From: a virus | Length of the DNA: 64,000 bases | Virus record (IMG/VR): IMGVR_UViG_3300031730_000001 | Location: 25,874 to 89,873 of that record | Reading direction: 5' to 3' (one strand) | Shown here: piece after piece, positions 32,414 through 40,573 of the stretch | Layout of the letters: each line of letters starts with the position of its first letter | Numbering within the stretch: position 1 is the stretch's first letter | The notes under the pieces: model-generated | The model's database searches: none | Seen by the model: only the letters and a program-made list of their open reading frames with translations | Told to the model about the DNA's origin: nothing | Program-made: the position numbers and the translations under genes

Positions 32414-33390
32414 GCTGGCACACCGAACCCCTGCTCGGCTTTGATCTTGAGACAACCGGGATCAACGTCGAGACCGCGCGCATCGTCACCGCGGCGGCCG
32501 TCGACTGGAAGCCCGGCGACAACCTCGACACCCTCCCGGACCGCGCCCGCCTGTGGCTGGCCAACCCGGGCGTCCCGATCCCCGACGAGGCTGTGGCGGT
32601 CCACGGAGTCACGAACGAGATTGCCCGCGCCAACGGCCGGCCCGCCGCCGACGTAGCCGATGAGATCGCGGACGTGCTCGCCGCAACCCTGGCCACCGGC
32701 ATCCCCGTCGTCGCCATGAACGGCCGCTACGACTTCACCGTCCTCGACCGCGAACTCCGCCGCTACGGCCTGCGCACCTTGTGGGAACGCCTCGGCAGCG
32801 AGGTCACGCCCGGCCCGGTCATCGACCCCTACATCCTCGACAAGCAGGCCGACAAGTGGCGGCGCGGCTCCCGCAAGCTGGAAGCGCTCGCCGTTCACTA
32901 CGGGGTCACCCTTGCCGCCGCGCACTGTGCGGACGCCGACGCGCTCGCCGCCGTCGAAGTAGCCGTCGCCATCGGCGAGAAGTACCCGCAACTCCAGGTG
33001 GCCGCCGAGCAGTTGCACGTGTGGCAGATCTGGTGGGCGCGCCAGCAGGCCGCCGACTTCCAGCAGCACCTGCGGAAGACCGACCCCTACGCCGTCATCG
33101 AGGGCGAGTGGCCGCTCATCCAGCTCACCGAGGAGCGGAAGCTGCGGGCGGCCTTCGATCTCCTCGCCGAGCGGTACGAGCACCTGGCCGAGGCCGCCCC
33201 CGACCTGGGCAGCGAACTGCTCATCGACGAGCCCACCCCCCTCCAGCAGTGCCAGGTCGAGCGCGCCCACGCCTACCTCACGGCCGCGACCGACGTCCGC
33301 GAAGTGCTGCGCACCAGTCGGCCGCCCCACGCCCTGATGACCGACGCCGAGCTGGAGCAGTACGGCGCACCCGAGGAGGCCGGGCGATGA
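32410..33390 (+). CDS. DnaQ-like 3'-5' exonuclease
   Basis: 326 residues. DEDDh residues visible: Asp12 and Glu14 (FDLETTG), Asp108 (NGRYDFTV), His172 and Asp177 (AHCADADA). The exonuclease domain covers about 1-195; the remaining C-terminal helical region is specific to this phage type. It probably trims DNA ends for recombination or repair. ATG overlaps the upstream stop. Confidence 0.85.
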   Translation: MSWHTEPLLGFDLETTGINVETARIVTAAAVDWKPGDNLDTLPDRARLWLANPGVPIPDEAVAVHGVTNEIARANGRPAADVADEIADVLAATLATGIPVVAMNGRYDFTVLDRELRRYGLRTLWERLGSEVTPGPVIDPYILDKQADKWRRGSRKLEALAVHYGVTLAAAHCADADALAAVEVAVAIGEKYPQLQVAAEQLHVWQIWWARQQAADFQQHLRKTDPYAVIEGEWPLIQLTEERKLRAAFDLLAERYEHLAEAAPDLGSELLIDEPTPLQQCQVERAHAYLTAATDVREVLRTSRPPHALMTDAELEQYGAPEEAGR

Positions 33391-33791
33391 CCGAGACCCA
33401 TTCCGCCACGATCCTCCGCGCCGCCGACCTGATGCGGCGCCGGGCCCTCGCCGCAACCGCCAGCCCATGGCAAGCCAGTTGGCGCGGCCAGGAGTACCAA
33501 CTCGACGGCAACACCGATAACGACCTCAGCCCGATCGCCGAGTGGACCTACGCCATCGTCACCACCGAGCCGAAGGCCGCAGAGCAGCGCGCCGAATGCG
33601 ACACGGCGAACGCCGACTACATCGCCGGAATGCAGCCCTCCGTCGCCCTGACCGTCGCCAAGTTCCTGGAGTCCAGCGGCAAGCAACTGGCGAACACGGG
33701 TGAGCGCTACGGCACCTGCGACGAGCCGGCCGCCATCGAGTCGGCATACGAGATCGCCGTCACCTACCTCGCCGAGGAGGCCACCTCATGA
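33387..33791 (+). CDS. Phage protein, paralogue of 25,927 gene
   Basis: 134 residues. ANADYIAGMQPSVALTVAKF and a Trp-rich N-terminal half align with the 25,927 protein. Coupled at both ends. Unknown function. Confidence 0.58.
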   Translation: MTETHSATILRAADLMRRRALAATASPWQASWRGQEYQLDGNTDNDLSPIAEWTYAIVTTEPKAAEQRAECDTANADYIAGMQPSVALTVAKFLESSGKQLANTGERYGTCDEPAAIESAYEIAVTYLAEEATS

Positions 33792-34195
33792 GCAACATCC
33801 AGCCCGCCTTCGACGGCAGCCAGCTCACCGCCGCGGCCCCCGCCACCCGCCGCATCGTCGACGACTACGAGGCGTGGGTCGACGAGGTCACACCGTTCTA
33901 CGAGGCCGCCGCCGACACCCGGCTGCCGTTCACGATCGACGAGGTCGCGAGCCGCCACCACCTGCCGGATCCGCCCAAGCCGAAGAGCATGTGGGGATCG
34001 TTGCCCCGCCGCCTCCTCGACGCCGGAATCATCCAGCACGCCGGCGCCTCCACCTCCGCCCGCGCCGGCTACTCCATGGTCCACCGCTGGATCGGGGTGC
34101 CCGCCGCCCACCGCGAAGCCGTCGCCCGCATGCGGAAAGAGCAGCGGAAGGCCGCCCGGAGCGCGCGCATGGACGGGCGGAGGGCCGCCGCATGA
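33788..34195 (+). CDS. Conserved phage protein, possible winged helix
   Basis: 135 residues. TIDEVASRHHLPDPPKPKSM, WGSLPRRLLDAGIIQHAG and a basic tail resemble winged-helix fragments of phage regulators. Coupled. Function unknown. Confidence 0.52.
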   Translation: MSNIQPAFDGSQLTAAAPATRRIVDDYEAWVDEVTPFYEAAADTRLPFTIDEVASRHHLPDPPKPKSMWGSLPRRLLDAGIIQHAGASTSARAGYSMVHRWIGVPAAHREAVARMRKEQRKAARSARMDGRRAAA

Positions 34196-34311
34196 TCTCC
34201 GCTGCCGCCGCCGCCTTCCTCGCCTGCCTGGGCCTCACCGTCGGTGTCGCCGCCGTCGTGTACTCGCTCATCGTCCGCCGCGCACAACCCGACGCGGGGA
34301 GGCGGACGTGA
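34192..34311 (+). CDS. 39-residue membrane microprotein
   Basis: MISAAAAAFLACLGLTVGVA continues as one membrane helix and ends in a basic tail. Both ends overlap neighbours (ATGA and GTGA), so translation is likely. Unknown. Confidence 0.5.
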   Translation: MISAAAAAFLACLGLTVGVAAVVYSLIVRRAQPDAGRRT

Positions 34312-34457
34312 GCCACAACGGCACCCTCCCCGTCGTCGCCAACTGGTACATCAACCAGCTCGCCACCTACGGCTGGCCCGTCCTCGCCGTCACCGCCATC
34401 GCCTGCACCGCCGCATGGTGCGGCATCAGTGTCCTCCTCAACCGGGGGCGGTCATGA
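34308..34457 (+). CDS. 49-residue membrane microprotein
   Basis: VSHNGTLPVVANWYINQLAT then a hydrophobic helix with two Cys and a basic end. GTG start overlapping the previous stop; its own stop overlaps the next ATG. Unknown. Confidence 0.5.
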   Translation: MSHNGTLPVVANWYINQLATYGWPVLAVTAIACTAAWCGISVLLNRGRS

Positions 34458-34756
34458 ACCCCGACCTGTACGGCGCGTGGCTCACCGCCGGCAACAACCT
34501 GCAACCCGTCGGGGACTGGCTCGCCGGCAACTGGATCTGGCTCACCGCCGTAGTCGTGGCTGCCGGATTCGCCTGGTGGGCGCTGCGGCGGGAACTCCGG
34601 GCCGCCGGCGAACACGTCACCGCCATCCTCACCGACCAGCGGCAGCCCGGCACCGACAGCGGGCTGTACCTCGACTGCATCGCCATCTACGGCGACTGCG
34701 ACGAACTCGACCGACTCCGCGACGCCATCGAACAACACCGGAAGGAGAAGCCGTGA
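34454..34756 (+). CDS. Small membrane protein
   Basis: 100 residues. One membrane helix around 27-45 (WIWLTAVVVAAGFAWWAL) then a soluble helical end with three acidic turns. Third consecutive membrane microprotein. Unknown. Confidence 0.52.
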   Translation: MNPDLYGAWLTAGNNLQPVGDWLAGNWIWLTAVVVAAGFAWWALRRELRAAGEHVTAILTDQRQPGTDSGLYLDCIAIYGDCDELDRLRDAIEQHRKEKP

Positions 34757-35136
34757 GCCGCTACGACTGGATGGACAGCGCGGCCTGCGCGCAAGTCGAC
34801 CCCGAAATCTTCCACCCCACCGGCAACCCCACCCGCCAGGCCAAAGACGTGTGCGCCCGCTGCCCCGTCCAACGCCAGTGCGCAAGCTTCGCCCACGCCG
34901 TCGAAGGCGAAGTCAGCCACCCCCACCGGCACGGACTGTGGGCCGGAATGTCCGCCCGCGACCGGGCCGGCCGAGCCGTCGAAGACGCCCGGCTCAAGCG
35001 CGACGACACCATCTGGCGCCTCCACACCCGCGGCGGCATGACCGCCGACGAAATCGGGGTGGCTGTCGGCTGCGACGCACGCACCGTCTACCGCGTCCTC
35101 AAGCAGAACCGCGGCTCCTACAAGGAGGCCGCGTGA
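34753..35136 (+). CDS. WhiB-like protein with C-terminal HTH
   Basis: 127 residues. The N-terminal half has WhiB cysteines (DSAACAQV and CARCPVQRQC) that bind a 4Fe-4S cluster, with GLWAGMSARDR replacing the usual Gly-Val-Trp-Gly-Gly turn. The C-terminal half (TIWRLHTRGGMTADEIGVAV, GCDARTVYRVLK) is a helix-turn-helix, an unusual addition. WhiB proteins regulate transcription with sigma factors. Overlaps the second WhiB gene. Confidence 0.82.
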   Translation: MSRYDWMDSAACAQVDPEIFHPTGNPTRQAKDVCARCPVQRQCASFAHAVEGEVSHPHRHGLWAGMSARDRAGRAVEDARLKRDDTIWRLHTRGGMTADEIGVAVGCDARTVYRVLKQNRGSYKEAA

Positions 35137-35516
35137 TCGTCACCGACTGGCGCCACCTCGCGGGCTGCCTCGACGAGGACCCCGAACTCTTCTTCCCCGT
35201 CGGCGACTCCGACCGCGCCCGCCGGCAAGCCGAGGACGCCAAACGGATCTGCCACACCTGCCCGGTCATCGAGCAGTGCGCCCAGTGGGCCATCGACAAC
35301 CGCATGGAAGCCGGCGTGTGGGGCGGCCTCGACGAAAACCAGCTTCGCAACACCCGCCGCCACCGCACCCCGTCACGGCGCACACCCGCCCGCTGCGGCA
35401 CCCGCCCCGGCTACAAACGCCACCACCGCGAAGGCACCCCCGTCTGCCAGCCCTGCAACGACGCCAACCGCGACTACGCCACCCAACGACTCAACAACCT
35501 CAAGGAAGCCGCCTGA
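35133..35516 (+). CDS. WhiB-family transcriptional regulator
   Basis: 127 residues. HLAGCLDEDPELFFPVGD, CHTCPVIEQCAQWAIDNR and GVWGGLDENQLRN are the standard WhiB signatures with four cysteines. The C-terminal part is basic and has further Cys/His (CGTRPGYKRHHREGTPVCQP). Tandem with the preceding WhiB-like gene. Actinophage WhiB proteins can alter host transcription or superinfection immunity. Confidence 0.9.
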   Translation: MIVTDWRHLAGCLDEDPELFFPVGDSDRARRQAEDAKRICHTCPVIEQCAQWAIDNRMEAGVWGGLDENQLRNTRRHRTPSRRTPARCGTRPGYKRHHREGTPVCQPCNDANRDYATQRLNNLKEAA

Positions 35517-37321
35517 TGGCCCGCAACGACAACGACGCGCTCACGGTCATGGACTGGTTCTGCGGTGCCGGCGGCTCCAGCCAGGGCATGCACTCCATCC
35601 CGAGCGTCCGCATGGAACGGGCAGCGAACCACTGGGAGCGGGCGATCGAGTCGCACGCCGCGAACTTCCCCACCGTCGACCACTACCGCGGCGACATCCG
35701 CGAAGCGCCGGTTGAGACGTGGCCCGTCACCGACATCTTCTGGGCCTCCCCGGAGTGCCCACAGTGGTCCAACGCCCGCGGCAAGAAGCGGGACTTCGAC
35801 GCCTCCCTCCAAGGCGACCTCTTCGACGGCTTCGGCCCGTCCGATGAAGTCGAGCGGTCCCGGGCGCTGATGGAGGAAGTCCCCATGTACCTACGCGGTG
35901 TTCAGGCGCGCGGTGGCCTCGTCAAGGCTGGCGTGGTCGAGAACGTGGTGGACGTCCGCGCCTGGGACCAGTGGGACCGGTGGATCGGCGAGATCAAGAA
36001 ACTCGGCTACGAGACCCGGGTCATCGCCCTCAACTCCATGCACGCCGACCCGCGCACCGTCCACAAGGCGCCGCAGAGCAGGGATCGCCTGTACGTGGCG
36101 TACTGGCACAAGAGCCTGGGCCGGACGCCCGACTGGGACAAGTGGCTCCGGCCGCGCGCCTGGTGCACCGGCTGCGACACCTGGGTGCAGGCCGTCCAGC
36201 GATTCAAGCAGCCCGGCCGGGACATGGGCCGCTACCGCCAGCAGTACGTGTACCGGTGCCCGAACGTGGCCTGCCGCAACCAGATCGTCGAGCCGGAGAC
36301 CCTGCCCGCCGCAGTCGCGATCGACTGGAACCTGCCCGGCCAGCGCATCGGCGACCGGACCAAGCCCCTCGCCGACAAGACGCTCGCCCGCATCCAGGCC
36401 GGCCTCGACAAGTTCGCCCGCCCGATCACGCTGGAGGCTGCGGGCAACACCTTCGAGCGGCGCCCCGGTGTCCGTACATGGCCGGTGGATGCTCCGCTGA
36501 CCACACAGACGACGACACCCACCAAGGCCGTGGCCTACGAGCCGTTCATGGTCCCCGCCGGTGGAACCTGGCGGAACGACCCGGTGAGCGTCATGGACCC
36601 GATGGCGTGCCGGACGACGCGCGAGAACGACGGCCTGGCGATACCGCCGCTGCTCATCCCCGTCGAAGGCAGGGATGGTAAGGAGCCCGCCTCGGCGAAC
36701 AACCCGCTGCGGACGCAGACCGCACGGAACGAGACCGGGCTGGCGTGGCTGCCGTTCATGGTGACGATGCGCGGCGGCGGCGACCAGCTCCGCGGCCGCT
36801 CCATCGGCGAGCCGGTCGGCACTGTGTCCGCCAACGGCAACCACCACGGTCTGGTCACCCCGAACCTGCCCGCCTTCCTCATGCGGAACAACACCCCGCG
36901 CGGCAACCCGGCCCAACTGTGCACGGGGGTCGACGAACCAGCGCGCACGCTGACCGCGGCCGGCCATCAGTCGCTGGTGACGTGGGAGCACCTGCTGGTC
37001 CCGTACTACGGCAAGGGCAACGCGCGCACGGTGTCCGAGCCGGTCGGCACCATGATGCCGACCGACAAGTACGCCCTCGTGCAGGGCGACGTCGACATCA
37101 ACGACGTGCTGTTCCGCATGTTGGAGCCCCACGAGATCGGCCGGGCGATGAGCTTCGCCGACGCGTACATCGTCCTCGGCTCGAAGCGCGAGCGCGTCCG
37201 CCAGTACGGCAACGCCGTCACCCCCAACTGCGCCGAGGTCATCGTCTCCGCCCTCGTCGAAGCGATCACCGGCGACGACATCGACCGGCATGCCGAGCCC
37301 GAAACGGCCCTCGCCGCGTGA
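35516..37321 (+). CDS. C5-cytosine DNA methyltransferase
   Basis: 601 residues. FCGAGGSSQG (SAM-binding motif I), SPECPQWS with the probable catalytic Cys81, ENV at 142-144, QSRDRLYV (motif VIII) and YGNAVTPN (motif X). A zinc-ribbon-like insert (CTGCD and CPNVACRN, about 220-265) and a long target-recognition region with repeated GEPVGTVSANG-type turns precede motif X, making it longer than the usual 330-450. It probably protects the element from host restriction. No cognate nuclease is adjacent. Confidence 0.9.
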   Translation: MARNDNDALTVMDWFCGAGGSSQGMHSIPSVRMERAANHWERAIESHAANFPTVDHYRGDIREAPVETWPVTDIFWASPECPQWSNARGKKRDFDASLQGDLFDGFGPSDEVERSRALMEEVPMYLRGVQARGGLVKAGVVENVVDVRAWDQWDRWIGEIKKLGYETRVIALNSMHADPRTVHKAPQSRDRLYVAYWHKSLGRTPDWDKWLRPRAWCTGCDTWVQAVQRFKQPGRDMGRYRQQYVYRCPNVACRNQIVEPETLPAAVAIDWNLPGQRIGDRTKPLADKTLARIQAGLDKFARPITLEAAGNTFERRPGVRTWPVDAPLTTQTTTPTKAVAYEPFMVPAGGTWRNDPVSVMDPMACRTTRENDGLAIPPLLIPVEGRDGKEPASANNPLRTQTARNETGLAWLPFMVTMRGGGDQLRGRSIGEPVGTVSANGNHHGLVTPNLPAFLMRNNTPRGNPAQLCTGVDEPARTLTAAGHQSLVTWEHLLVPYYGKGNARTVSEPVGTMMPTDKYALVQGDVDINDVLFRMLEPHEIGRAMSFADAYIVLGSKRERVRQYGNAVTPNCAEVIVSALVEAITGDDIDRHAEPETALAA

Positions 37322-37403
37322 CCGCCCGCCACCGCCCGCGCGCCGGGCCCTGACACCCATCCCGCATACCAGCCGGACATGCACCCCAAGGCAGACATAG
37401 CGA

Positions 37404-37424
37404 AGCCCCGCACATGGCGGGGCT
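37404..37424. terminator. Terminator after methyltransferase
   Basis: Perfect 8-bp stem AGCCCCGC / GCGGGGCT with loop ACATG. It separates the rightward methyltransferase from the leftward gene at 37,450. Confidence 0.65.
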
Positions 37425-37449
37425 GGGAGGAGACGAGGACGTGCAGCAG

Positions 37450-37659
37450 CTAGGACTTCGGCGCCGGCGCGATGCGGGCGACCCACTCGCGGGTGAAGCC
37501 GGTCAGCTTCGCCATGTGCGACGGGCCCTTGCCTTCTGCGCGTCCCTTCACGAGGAGGTCGCGCAGCTCGGCGTCGGCGTCGTTGAAGGCCTTCTCGGCC
37601 CGAGCGCGCTTCTTCGCTGCGGCCTGAATCTCCGTGTCGAGGGTGTCCATGAAGCACAT
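37450..37659 (-). CDS. Small HTH protein (phage type)
   Basis: 69 residues. A helical N-terminus (MDTLDTEIQAAAKKRARAEK) and a C-terminal helix-turn-helix (SHMAKLTGFTREWVARIAPA), the plan of a family common in Streptomyces phages and elements. CACGCT ends 8 bases before the ATG at 37,659; ATG 37,650 is the alternative. The palindrome GACAC-AGC-GTGTC at 37,663-37,675 may be its own operator. The only leftward gene within the early operon. Confidence 0.65.
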   Translation of the reverse strand: MCFMDTLDTEIQAAAKKRARAEKAFNDADAELRDLLVKGRAEGKGPSHMAKLTGFTREWVARIAPAPKS

Positions 37660-37699
37660 GGTGACACAGCGTGTCGTGGTCGCGCTATGCCTCCGCGCA

Positions 37700-37735
37700 T
37701 TGTGAACGCGATGCGCGAACGCTATTCTCATATGC
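37700..37735 (+). promoter_or_regulatory. Leaderless promoter of endonuclease gene
   Basis: TTGTGA at 37,700, 17 bases, TATTCT at 37,723, then 7 bases to the ATG. Start of transcription and of translation should coincide. Confidence 0.65.
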
Positions 37736-38302
37736 ATGACGAGGGAGCCCTTGATTACGCCCAACAGGCGTACCGAAACGCGCCATGCCACACCAGGCAA
37801 CGCCTGCAATCACTTCCAGAAGTACGGGATGACCTGCGACGACTTCGACCGGTTGCTTGCCCGTGCAGCTGGCCGGTGCGAACTCTGCGAGACGCCCGAG
37901 GGGGAGACGCGACGCGGCGGCCTCGTCATCGATCACTTCGAAGGTGGCGGACTGTTCTTCGTCCGCGGACTGATCTGCGACCGCTGCAACTCGGTCATGT
38001 CGCGACACGACAGGTCGGCAGCGTGGGGGCCCTCTTCGCTGCCGTGGGCGGACAGGGCGCGCAGCTACCACCTCGCCGCGTTCGAGCAGCCCACGGCGGA
38101 GGAGTTCGAGCAGGCCGACCGGTACATCGCGGCGCGTCGGACCTACGGGGTCAAGGACCGCCTGTACGTCCCCGTCGCACAGCCGAGGACGCTCGTCGTC
38201 CGACTGGACCGGTCGATGACGGAGGCCGCCGACAAGTTGCACCGGCACCTCACCGACAGGCAGAGGGCCCGACTGGTCGAACTCCTCTCGAAGCCCAAGT
38301 AG
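37736..38302 (+). CDS. Endonuclease VII-like (HNH) nuclease
   Basis: 188 residues. HFQKYGMTCDDFDRLLARAA, CELCETPEG and VIDHFEG...LICDRCNSVM match the recombination endonuclease VII pattern: Zn-binding CxxC pairs around an HNH-type core that resolves branched DNA. The C-terminal part (DRSMTEAADKLHRHLTDRQR) is an unusual ribbon-helix-helix-like addition. Own leaderless promoter. Confidence 0.82.
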   Translation: MTREPLITPNRRTETRHATPGNACNHFQKYGMTCDDFDRLLARAAGRCELCETPEGETRRGGLVIDHFEGGGLFFVRGLICDRCNSVMSRHDRSAAWGPSSLPWADRARSYHLAAFEQPTAEEFEQADRYIAARRTYGVKDRLYVPVAQPRTLVVRLDRSMTEAADKLHRHLTDRQRARLVELLSKPK

Positions 38303-38322
38303 CGCGCCGGAAGCCGCCTTGA

Positions 38323-38347
38323 GGGCTCGACGCCCCTTACCGAGCCC
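38323..38347 (+). terminator. Short hairpin before replication gene
   Basis: GGGCTCG / CGAGCCC, 11-base loop. Same class as the other intergenic hairpins. Confidence 0.45.
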
Positions 38348-38379
38348 CCATCCAGCACTCTCCGAAGGACTTCAAACTC

Positions 38380-39486
38380 ATGGCTCGTGGCCACGGCCGG
38401 ATCCTCACCAGCATCTGGGAGGACGCCGACTTCCTCGCGCTCGAAGAGAGGGAGCAGCGCCTCTACCTGTTCCTCATCTCGCAGCCGAACCTGAACCACG
38501 CCGGCCTGCTCGACCTCACCCTGCGCCGCTGGTCCCGCAAGGCCCGCGGGCTCACCTCGGCCGAGCTGGAGAAGCTTCTCCAGTCACTGGAGGCCGCCCG
38601 GTTCATCGTCATGGATGACGACACCGAGGAACTGCTGATCCGGTCGTTCATCCGCAATGACGGCGTGTGGCGCATGCCGAAGGTGATGGGCGCGATGGTG
38701 TCCGGCGCACTGGAAATCTCGTCCAGGCGGCTTCAGTTGGCCCTGCTTGCCGAGGTCGACCGCATCCCCCTGGAGGAGTTGAGCGACGAACCGGCGAAGC
38801 TCCGCAACGGCGGCGAGGGCCCGTCGATCCGGCAGCAGGTTTCCGTCCATATCGACACCCTCCGCAAGGCGTTCGACAACCCGGAGCCGGACCCCACGGA
38901 AGGGGGTTCGGCAACCCCCTCTGAACCCCCTTCGGGAACCCCCTCCGATACCCAACCGGAACCCCCTGCCGAAGGGGGTCCGAAAGGCTCTACGCGCGGG
39001 CGCGCAGCCCTGCACGTGCACGCGGCCCCTGCCCCTGCCCCTGCCCCTGCCCCTGCCCCTGCCCCTGCCCCAACCACTCTTGTGGTTGGGGTGGGTAGTC
39101 AAGCCTCAGGTGGTAGCGCGCCGCGCACCTCGCCGCCTGACGGCGACGCCCCCATCGATCTCGATGGCGGATTCACCGTCAATGACGGCCTGCGTCGCTG
39201 GGCTCACCGCGACGGCTACGCCGACCGTGTCGACATCGACTACGAGACCGCCCAGTTCGTCAGCCACTTCCGCGGCAACTGCCAGCACCGCAGCAACTGG
39301 AACGAGGAGTGGCAGAAGTGGATCCGCCGCGCTCACAAGTGGGCGGTCGAGAACAAGCAGCGCCGCCCCTCCAACGTCATCGATCTTTCCTCCGGCCAGC
39401 CCCTTCCCGGCCCGGATACGAACCTCGCCGGCTGGGCCGCTGTCGCTGCTTCTTTCCCTTCCGAGACCTCTGAGGACTCCGCATGA
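38380..39486 (+). CDS. Replication initiator-like protein
   Basis: 368 residues. N-terminal domain (about 1-135) begins RILTSIWEDADFLALEEREQ, the pattern of actinophage DnaD/RepA-type replication proteins, with LLIRSFIRNDGVWRMPKVMG as the conserved part. A Pro/Gly-rich linker (about 165-250) contains an Ala-Pro repeat. The C-terminal domain has a second helix-rich region (DIDYETAQFVSHFRGNCQHR and NWNEEWQKWIRRAHKWA). The linker DNA holds iteron-like repeats, as in lambda O. The downstream coupled gene may be its partner. Confidence 0.72.
   Translation: MARGHGRILTSIWEDADFLALEEREQRLYLFLISQPNLNHAGLLDLTLRRWSRKARGLTSAELEKLLQSLEAARFIVMDDDTEELLIRSFIRNDGVWRMPKVMGAMVSGALEISSRRLQLALLAEVDRIPLEELSDEPAKLRNGGEGPSIRQQVSVHIDTLRKAFDNPEPDPTEGGSATPSEPPSGTPSDTQPEPPAEGGPKGSTRGRAALHVHAAPAPAPAPAPAPAPAPTTLVVGVGSQASGGSAPRTSPPDGDAPIDLDGGFTVNDGLRRWAHRDGYADRVDIDYETAQFVSHFRGNCQHRSNWNEEWQKWIRRAHKWAVENKQRRPSNVIDLSSGQPLPGPDTNLAGWAAVAASFPSETSEDSA
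38899..39091. repeat. Iteron-like repeats and hairpin (possible origin)
   Basis: AACCCCCT or its complement occurs five times between 38,901 and 38,967 and once with a mismatch (38,973). A (CCCTGC)n tract of about seven units follows (39,026-39,070), then a perfect 10-bp hairpin CCCCAACCAC / GTGGTTGGGG with loop TCTT at 39,068-39,091. All lie in the initiator gene. Confidence 0.5.
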
Positions 39487-40232
39487 ATCCGCGAGAAGCA
39501 GCTGAGCTGCTTGGCCATTGCGCCATGTTCGACAACCGAAAGCCCAGTCAGGGGGCCGCCGTTGCCTGGTCGGCCGCCCTGCATGACGTCCCTATGGACG
39601 ACGACGCCCGCGCGGCGGTGGCGATCTACTACTCGACGCCGCCGAAGGATCCGGACGGAAAGCTCTGGATTTTGCCGCATCACGTCCGCACCCTCCGGAC
39701 GAAGATCCGCTCTAAGCGGTTGGAGAACTTCCAGTACGAGCCCATCGCCGGCGAGACGGTCCCGGAGTACCTGGTTCGCCTTCGTGGCCAGACGCAGGCC
39801 ATCGCCTCCGGTGCGGTCGACCCGTCGACTGGCCGGCTGGCGATCGAGGGCGGCCCGTCCCGCGAGTTCATGGCCGAGCTGGAGGCCCGCGGCTGGCAGG
39901 GCGTCCGGACCGTGGACGGCGAGGACGCCGAGGAGCTGGGCGACTCGGTGCGCCGTTCGGGCCCGCTGGGTGTCGAGTGCCCTGCCTGCCATGCCGCGAT
40001 CGGAAAGCCGTGCAAGTCACCTGGCGGCACCGACAAGCAGCCGCTGGGGAAGCCGCGCTTGAAGCCGCACAGCGCCCGCTCCCGGGCTGCGGACGGCGTA
40101 CCGGAGGCCACGGCCGATGAGCGGGCGGCTGAGGAGCGGCGGATCCGGCAGATGTCCGCCGCGCATCTCGCCCGTGAGGCCGAGGAGATCCCGGACGCGC
40201 TGATCGTCGACGAGGAGGAGGCCGCCTCGTGA
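39483..40232 (+). CDS. Replication accessory protein with zinc finger
   Basis: 249 residues. The first 95 are helical (LLGHCAMFDNRKPSQGAAVA, ARAAVAIYYSTPPKD), the middle has a coiled region, and residues 160-200 carry CPACHAAIGKPC...HSAR, an actinophage zinc-finger pattern found again in the 40,969 protein. The ATG overlaps the initiator stop. A helicase-loader role is plausible by position only. Confidence 0.6.
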   Translation: MNPREAAELLGHCAMFDNRKPSQGAAVAWSAALHDVPMDDDARAAVAIYYSTPPKDPDGKLWILPHHVRTLRTKIRSKRLENFQYEPIAGETVPEYLVRLRGQTQAIASGAVDPSTGRLAIEGGPSREFMAELEARGWQGVRTVDGEDAEELGDSVRRSGPLGVECPACHAAIGKPCKSPGGTDKQPLGKPRLKPHSARSRAADGVPEATADERAAEERRIRQMSAAHLAREAEEIPDALIVDEEEAAS

Positions 40233-40552
40233 ACGACCACCAGATCCCGGAAGACGACGGCATTCAGGTCGATGACATCAAGGCGGTTCGTCGTGAGGGC
40301 CGCGAGGAGTTGCGGGCGTTGATGCGCTCGCAGATCGCGATCGGCAGGTCTCGCCGCGACGAGGCCCCGAAGCCGGTCCCACCCCCGGCGCCGCCCGGTC
40401 ACCGGCCTGGCGCCTGGCCGACGGGTTCCAGTCCGCCGGGTCCGCCGCCGGAGTGGTCGATCCCGAAGCCCGTCTGGGATGCGGCGGTCCGGCACTACCG
40501 CAACACCGAGTACCGACCCGACCAGCCGTGCGACTGCGGCAACTGCCCGTAG
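40229..40552 (+). CDS. Small proline-rich protein
   Basis: 107 residues, GTG start. An acidic helix (DDIKAVRREGREELRALMRS), a long Pro-rich stretch and a Cys-containing end (CDCGNCP). Coupled to the preceding gene. Unknown. Confidence 0.52.
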   Translation: MNDHQIPEDDGIQVDDIKAVRREGREELRALMRSQIAIGRSRRDEAPKPVPPPAPPGHRPGAWPTGSSPPGPPPEWSIPKPVWDAAVRHYRNTEYRPDQPCDCGNCP

Positions 40553-40573
40553 CCCGCCCGAAAGGAGAACCCC

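Noticed and set aside
35891-37657. 588-codon minus-strand frame opposite the methyltransferase
   Set aside because: Shadow of the C5 methyltransferase, whose motifs are unambiguous; the reverse product has no recognisable feature.
39026-39070. CRISPR-like short repeats
   Set aside because: A simple (CCCTGC)n tract coding for Ala-Pro; no spacers and no cas genes.
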